Source: Armatimonadota bacterium (lineage in GTDB: Bacteria; Sysuimicrobiota; Sysuimicrobiia; Sysuimicrobiales; Sysuimicrobiaceae). From it: 64,000 nt of DNA. Position numbers and translations under genes: made by a program. How positions within the stretch are numbered: the first letter of the stretch is position 1; each line of letters opens with the position of its first letter. Location of the stretch: assembly GCA_025059775.1 (NCBI GenBank), contig JANXCW010000003.1, positions 16,284 through 80,283 on the forward strand. Direction: 5' to 3'. Under the pieces are notes generated by a model. It was not told the origin of the DNA, made no database searches, and saw only the letters and a list, made by a program, of their open reading frames with translations. Shown in pieces: positions 61,476-64,000 of the stretch.

Positions 61476-62549
61476 ATGCGGGCAAGATCAGGAAGGGGCA
61501 TCCGGCCCGTAGGGGCGGTGTTCCTGCTTGGGATTGCCGTCTGCCTGACGGGAGGACTTACAGGCTGGAGCGCTCCCGCCAGGGACTGGGCATCCGTGGT
61601 GGAGGCGGCCAAGCGGGAAGGCCAGCTCGTGCTCTACGATGGCCACGGGGGTGCCATCCCCACCATCCAGTTCGCCGCGGAACGTTTCCAGCGGAGGTAC
61701 GGGATCCGGGTGGAGGTAAGCGTCATGCGGGCAAGCGAGGCGGTGGAACGGGTGCGCATCGAGCAGCGGGCGGGTCGGCCCGTGGCAGACCTCGTGACCG
61801 TAGGGTCCACCACCGCCTGGCAGATGAAGAACCTGGACCGGACCCTTCAGCCCATCGGATCCCTGCCGAGCGAACGGAAGGTTTCGGCTCAGATCCGCCT
61901 GCAGATGGAGGCGTGGGGGATTGCGGACGTGATGCTCACGGAAGCCGTGCAACTCTACGGGATCCTCATCAACACGCAGCTCGTACCCCCTCAGGAGGAG
62001 CCCAGGAGCTGGATGGATCTGCTGGACCCCCGGTGGCGGGGCAAGCTCATCACGGATGACCCCCGGGCTCCCGGGGGAGGCTTCGTATTCTTCGCCGCCA
62101 CGTACAGGCAGCTGGGCCGGCGCTACCACGAGGTTCTCGCCACCCAGCGGCCCTTCCTGACCCGGGCCATCGCGGAGGCCGCCAACCGCGTGGCCCGCGG
62201 GGAGTTCGCCATGATGTACCCCTTTGCCCTGGGGCTCTATCCCCGGATCCGCGAGCTTCCCAACGTGAAAGTCTCCATCCCTCGGGAGGGGGCGCCCTAT
62301 GTGTTCCAGGGGGTCTCCATGCCCCAGACCGTGCGTCATCCCCACGCGGCGCGGCTGTTCGCGGAGTTCCTCCTCTCGGAGGAGGTACAACGACAGCTGG
62401 CCCGGGACTACCTCCTGCCCGCGGTGGCCGGCACGATCCTGCAGGCCCCTCCGGAGGTACGGGGTCTTATGCGGACAAGATTGTGGGACACCACGGACCC
62501 ACCCCGGGCGGACGAGTTGCTGAAGGTGGCCGCGGAGATCTACCGGTAG
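61476..62549 (+). CDS. Extracellular solute-binding protein, iron(III)/family 1 type
   Basis: This 357-residue secreted protein has a signal segment (RPVGAVFLLGIAVCLTGGLTG) and the mature start ASVVEAAKREGQLVLYDGHG. FQRRYGIRVEVSVMRASE, ILINTQLVPPQEEPRSWMDL and DPRWRGKLITDDPRAPGG are typical of the FbpA/spermidine-type group. Ligands in this class include ferric iron, polyamines and phosphonates. ATG 61476 follows CAGGAGGTGGAGG. It lies between its ATPase and permease genes. Confidence 0.88.
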   Translation: MRARSGRGIRPVGAVFLLGIAVCLTGGLTGWSAPARDWASVVEAAKREGQLVLYDGHGGAIPTIQFAAERFQRRYGIRVEVSVMRASEAVERVRIEQRAGRPVADLVTVGSTTAWQMKNLDRTLQPIGSLPSERKVSAQIRLQMEAWGIADVMLTEAVQLYGILINTQLVPPQEEPRSWMDLLDPRWRGKLITDDPRAPGGGFVFFAATYRQLGRRYHEVLATQRPFLTRAIAEAANRVARGEFAMMYPFALGLYPRIRELPNVKVSIPREGAPYVFQGVSMPQTVRHPHAARLFAEFLLSEEVQRQLARDYLLPAVAGTILQAPPEVRGLMRTRLWDTTDPPRADELLKVAAEIYR

Positions 62550-62555
62550 CATGGC

Positions 62556-64000
62556 ATGGTAGGGACCCAGGCGTGGCGCCCTGCAATCCCCGGTGTCCGA
62601 ACAGCGCTCCGGCGGCAGGGGGGGGCTACCCTGCTCCTAGTGGGGCTCGGCCTCCTGGTGGTCTATCCTACCGCCTTCCTGCTCTATGGCAGCCTCTACA
62701 GCGCTCCTCCGGGAGATCCCGGGAGTTTGACCGCGCAGGGGTACCGGGCGCTAGGGTCCAGGGAGAACCTCCGGATCCTGCTGGAGACGTTTGGATTCGC
62801 GCTCGCGGGGTCCGGCGCGGGGCTCGTGCTGGGGCTTGCACTGGGGTGGGTGGTGGCGAGGACGGATGTTCCCGGTGCGGCTCTGTGGGAAGCCGCGTTC
62901 ACGCTCCCGCTTTTCATCCCCCCGGTGCTGATGGCCGCGGCTTGGGGGATGCTGGCGGCCCCTCGGGCGGGTCTGCTGAACGCCGCCTACCGGGCGCTCT
63001 TCGGTGGGGAGGGCCCCTTCAACATCTACTCCGCGGGAGGTGTGGTGTGGTACCTGGTGCAGTACAGCACCGCCTTCCAGCTCAGCGTGCTCACAGGACC
63101 CCTGCGGGCCTTCGACGCCACCCTGGAGGATGCGGGGCGGGTGTGCGGCGCCTCCCGCTGGCGGACCTTCTGGCTCGTGGTCCTTCCGGTGATGTACCCC
63201 GTGGTCTCCAACGCGTTTCTGTACTCCTTCGTGCGGGGCTTTGAGTCCTTCGAGGGGCCGCTGCTCCTGGGACTCCCCGCGGGGATCCGCATGCTAGCTA
63301 CGCAGATCTACGAGGTGATCCACCAGCGCCATCGCCCGGACTACTCCCTGGCCACAGCCATGGGAGTGGTGGCGCTGCTGCTCACTGCTCCCTTGGTGGG
63401 GCTTCAGTGGCAGATGCAGCGGAGAGGAAACTTCGTGAGCATCACCGGGCGCGGGTATGCTCCCAAACCCGTGCGGCTGCGCCGGTGGCGTTGGGTGGTG
63501 TGCACGGGGTGCCTCCTGTACGCCCTCCTCGTGGTGGGGCTCCCCGTGGGGCAGCTCGTCCTCGGGAGCTTTTTGCGGTTCTTCGGGCTCTACGGAGCAA
63601 ACGCCTGGACCCTCCAGCACTACCAGCGGGTGTTGCACGATCCTTTCGTCCTGGGAGCCCTCCGCAACACCCTCCTGCTGGGCACGGTGGGGGCGACCCT
63701 GTCCATGCTCCTGGGTGCCGCGGTGGCGTACGTCTCCGTGCGGGGCCGGGCCGCGGGATGGATACGCGCCGGGGTGAATCTCCTCAGCTGGGTTCCCCTC
63801 CTGATGCCCGGGGTGGTGCTGGGAGTGGCGTTCCTGTGGGCATACGCGTTTCTTCCCCGCTCCATCTCCCTCTACGGCACCGTGTGGGCCTTGCTGTTCG
63901 CCTACGTGACCCTCTGCCTCCCCGTGGCCTCTCGGGTGCATGCAGGCGCCTTCGCGCAGGTGTCCGGGGAGCTGGAGGAGTGCGCCCGGGTATGCGGAGC
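62556..64000 (+). CDS. ABC transporter permease, iron(III) type, two-module (partial at right edge)
   Basis: The frame from ATG 62556 stays open to the window end, giving at least 481 residues. It contains two permease modules, as in FbpB/SfuB. The first has LLLVGLGLLVVYPTAFLLYG and the loop LEDAGRVCGASRWRTFWLVVLP. The second starts near CLLYALLVVGLPVGQLVLGS with LRNTLLLGTVGATLSMLLG, and its coupling loop ECARVCG is at the edge. It should form the channel for the transporter above. ATG 62556 is 6 nt after the binding-protein stop; ATG 62551 hits a stop at once. Confidence 0.88.
   Translation, partial: MVGTQAWRPAIPGVRTALRRQGGATLLLVGLGLLVVYPTAFLLYGSLYSAPPGDPGSLTAQGYRALGSRENLRILLETFGFALAGSGAGLVLGLALGWVVARTDVPGAALWEAAFTLPLFIPPVLMAAAWGMLAAPRAGLLNAAYRALFGGEGPFNIYSAGGVVWYLVQYSTAFQLSVLTGPLRAFDATLEDAGRVCGASRWRTFWLVVLPVMYPVVSNAFLYSFVRGFESFEGPLLLGLPAGIRMLATQIYEVIHQRHRPDYSLATAMGVVALLLTAPLVGLQWQMQRRGNFVSITGRGYAPKPVRLRRWRWVVCTGCLLYALLVVGLPVGQLVLGSFLRFFGLYGANAWTLQHYQRVLHDPFVLGALRNTLLLGTVGATLSMLLGAAVAYVSVRGRAAGWIRAGVNLLSWVPLLMPGVVLGVAFLWAYAFLPRSISLYGTVWALLFAYVTLCLPVASRVHAGAFAQVSGELEECARVCG

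Overview
The window is GC-rich bacterial DNA, almost entirely coding, with short spacers, frequent 1-4 nt gene overlaps and strong AGGAGG-type ribosome binding sites. There is no rRNA, integrase, transposase or CRISPR. The ribosome binding sites, the membrane-bound ETF oxidoreductase of the menaquinone type and the many high-affinity uptake systems suggest a heterotrophic, respiring Gram-positive-type or candidate-phylum bacterium. That placement is inference; no phylogenetic marker gene is present. Two in-frame TGA codons indicate that the organism makes selenoproteins.

Layout. 1-6896: end of a family-5 solute-binding protein, two tandem UGSC-family selenoproteins (each normally split at its TGA), a SelW/Rdx-like protein with Cys in place of Sec, a complete family-5 solute-binding protein and a GMC oxidoreductase. 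7117-7351: tRNA-Arg(TCT) on the minus strand and tRNA-His(GTG) on the plus strand. 7495-23163: FCD-type GntR regulator, a NitT/TauT-type ABC transporter with two permeases, then an acyl-CoA gene set (two-subunit CoA-transferase, acyl-CoA dehydrogenase, CitE-like lyase, luciferase-like oxidoreductase, DUF6282 hydrolase, MaoC hydratase, family III CoA-transferase, EtfBA and the ETF:quinone oxidoreductase). 23143-31834 (minus): ACMSD-like amidohydrolase, a second NitT/TauT-type ABC set and a meta-cleavage lower pathway (semialdehyde dehydrogenase, hydratase, decarboxylase, aldolase, acylating aldehyde dehydrogenase).

32082-43842 (plus): two complete branched-chain-amino-acid-type ABC transporters, a CMD-like protein, an extradiol ring-cleavage dioxygenase and a frameshifted OsmC-like gene. 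43846-59526: a UTRA-type GntR regulator with a likely operator, two M24-fold proteins without the usual metal ligands, an ornithine-cyclodeaminase-like protein, an aconitase-family protein fused small-domain-first, a third NitT/TauT-type ABC set, a two-subunit aconitase-like enzyme without cluster cysteines, a cyclase, an orphan solute-binding protein, a CocE-type hydrolase and an IlvD/Edd dehydratase. 59550-64000: HAD hydrolase and an iron/polyamine-type ABC transporter that runs off the window.

Together the genes describe an island for scavenging organic acids and aromatic compounds. Uptake systems alternate with CoA activation, ring cleavage and hydrolase or dehydratase genes. Reducing equivalents from acyl-CoA oxidation go through EtfBA to the quinone pool, and ring cleavage ends in pyruvate and acetyl-CoA. 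The strongest unusual signal is the tandem selenoprotein pair at 163-3524. The aconitase-like enzyme without cluster cysteines and the M24 pair are the next most interesting.
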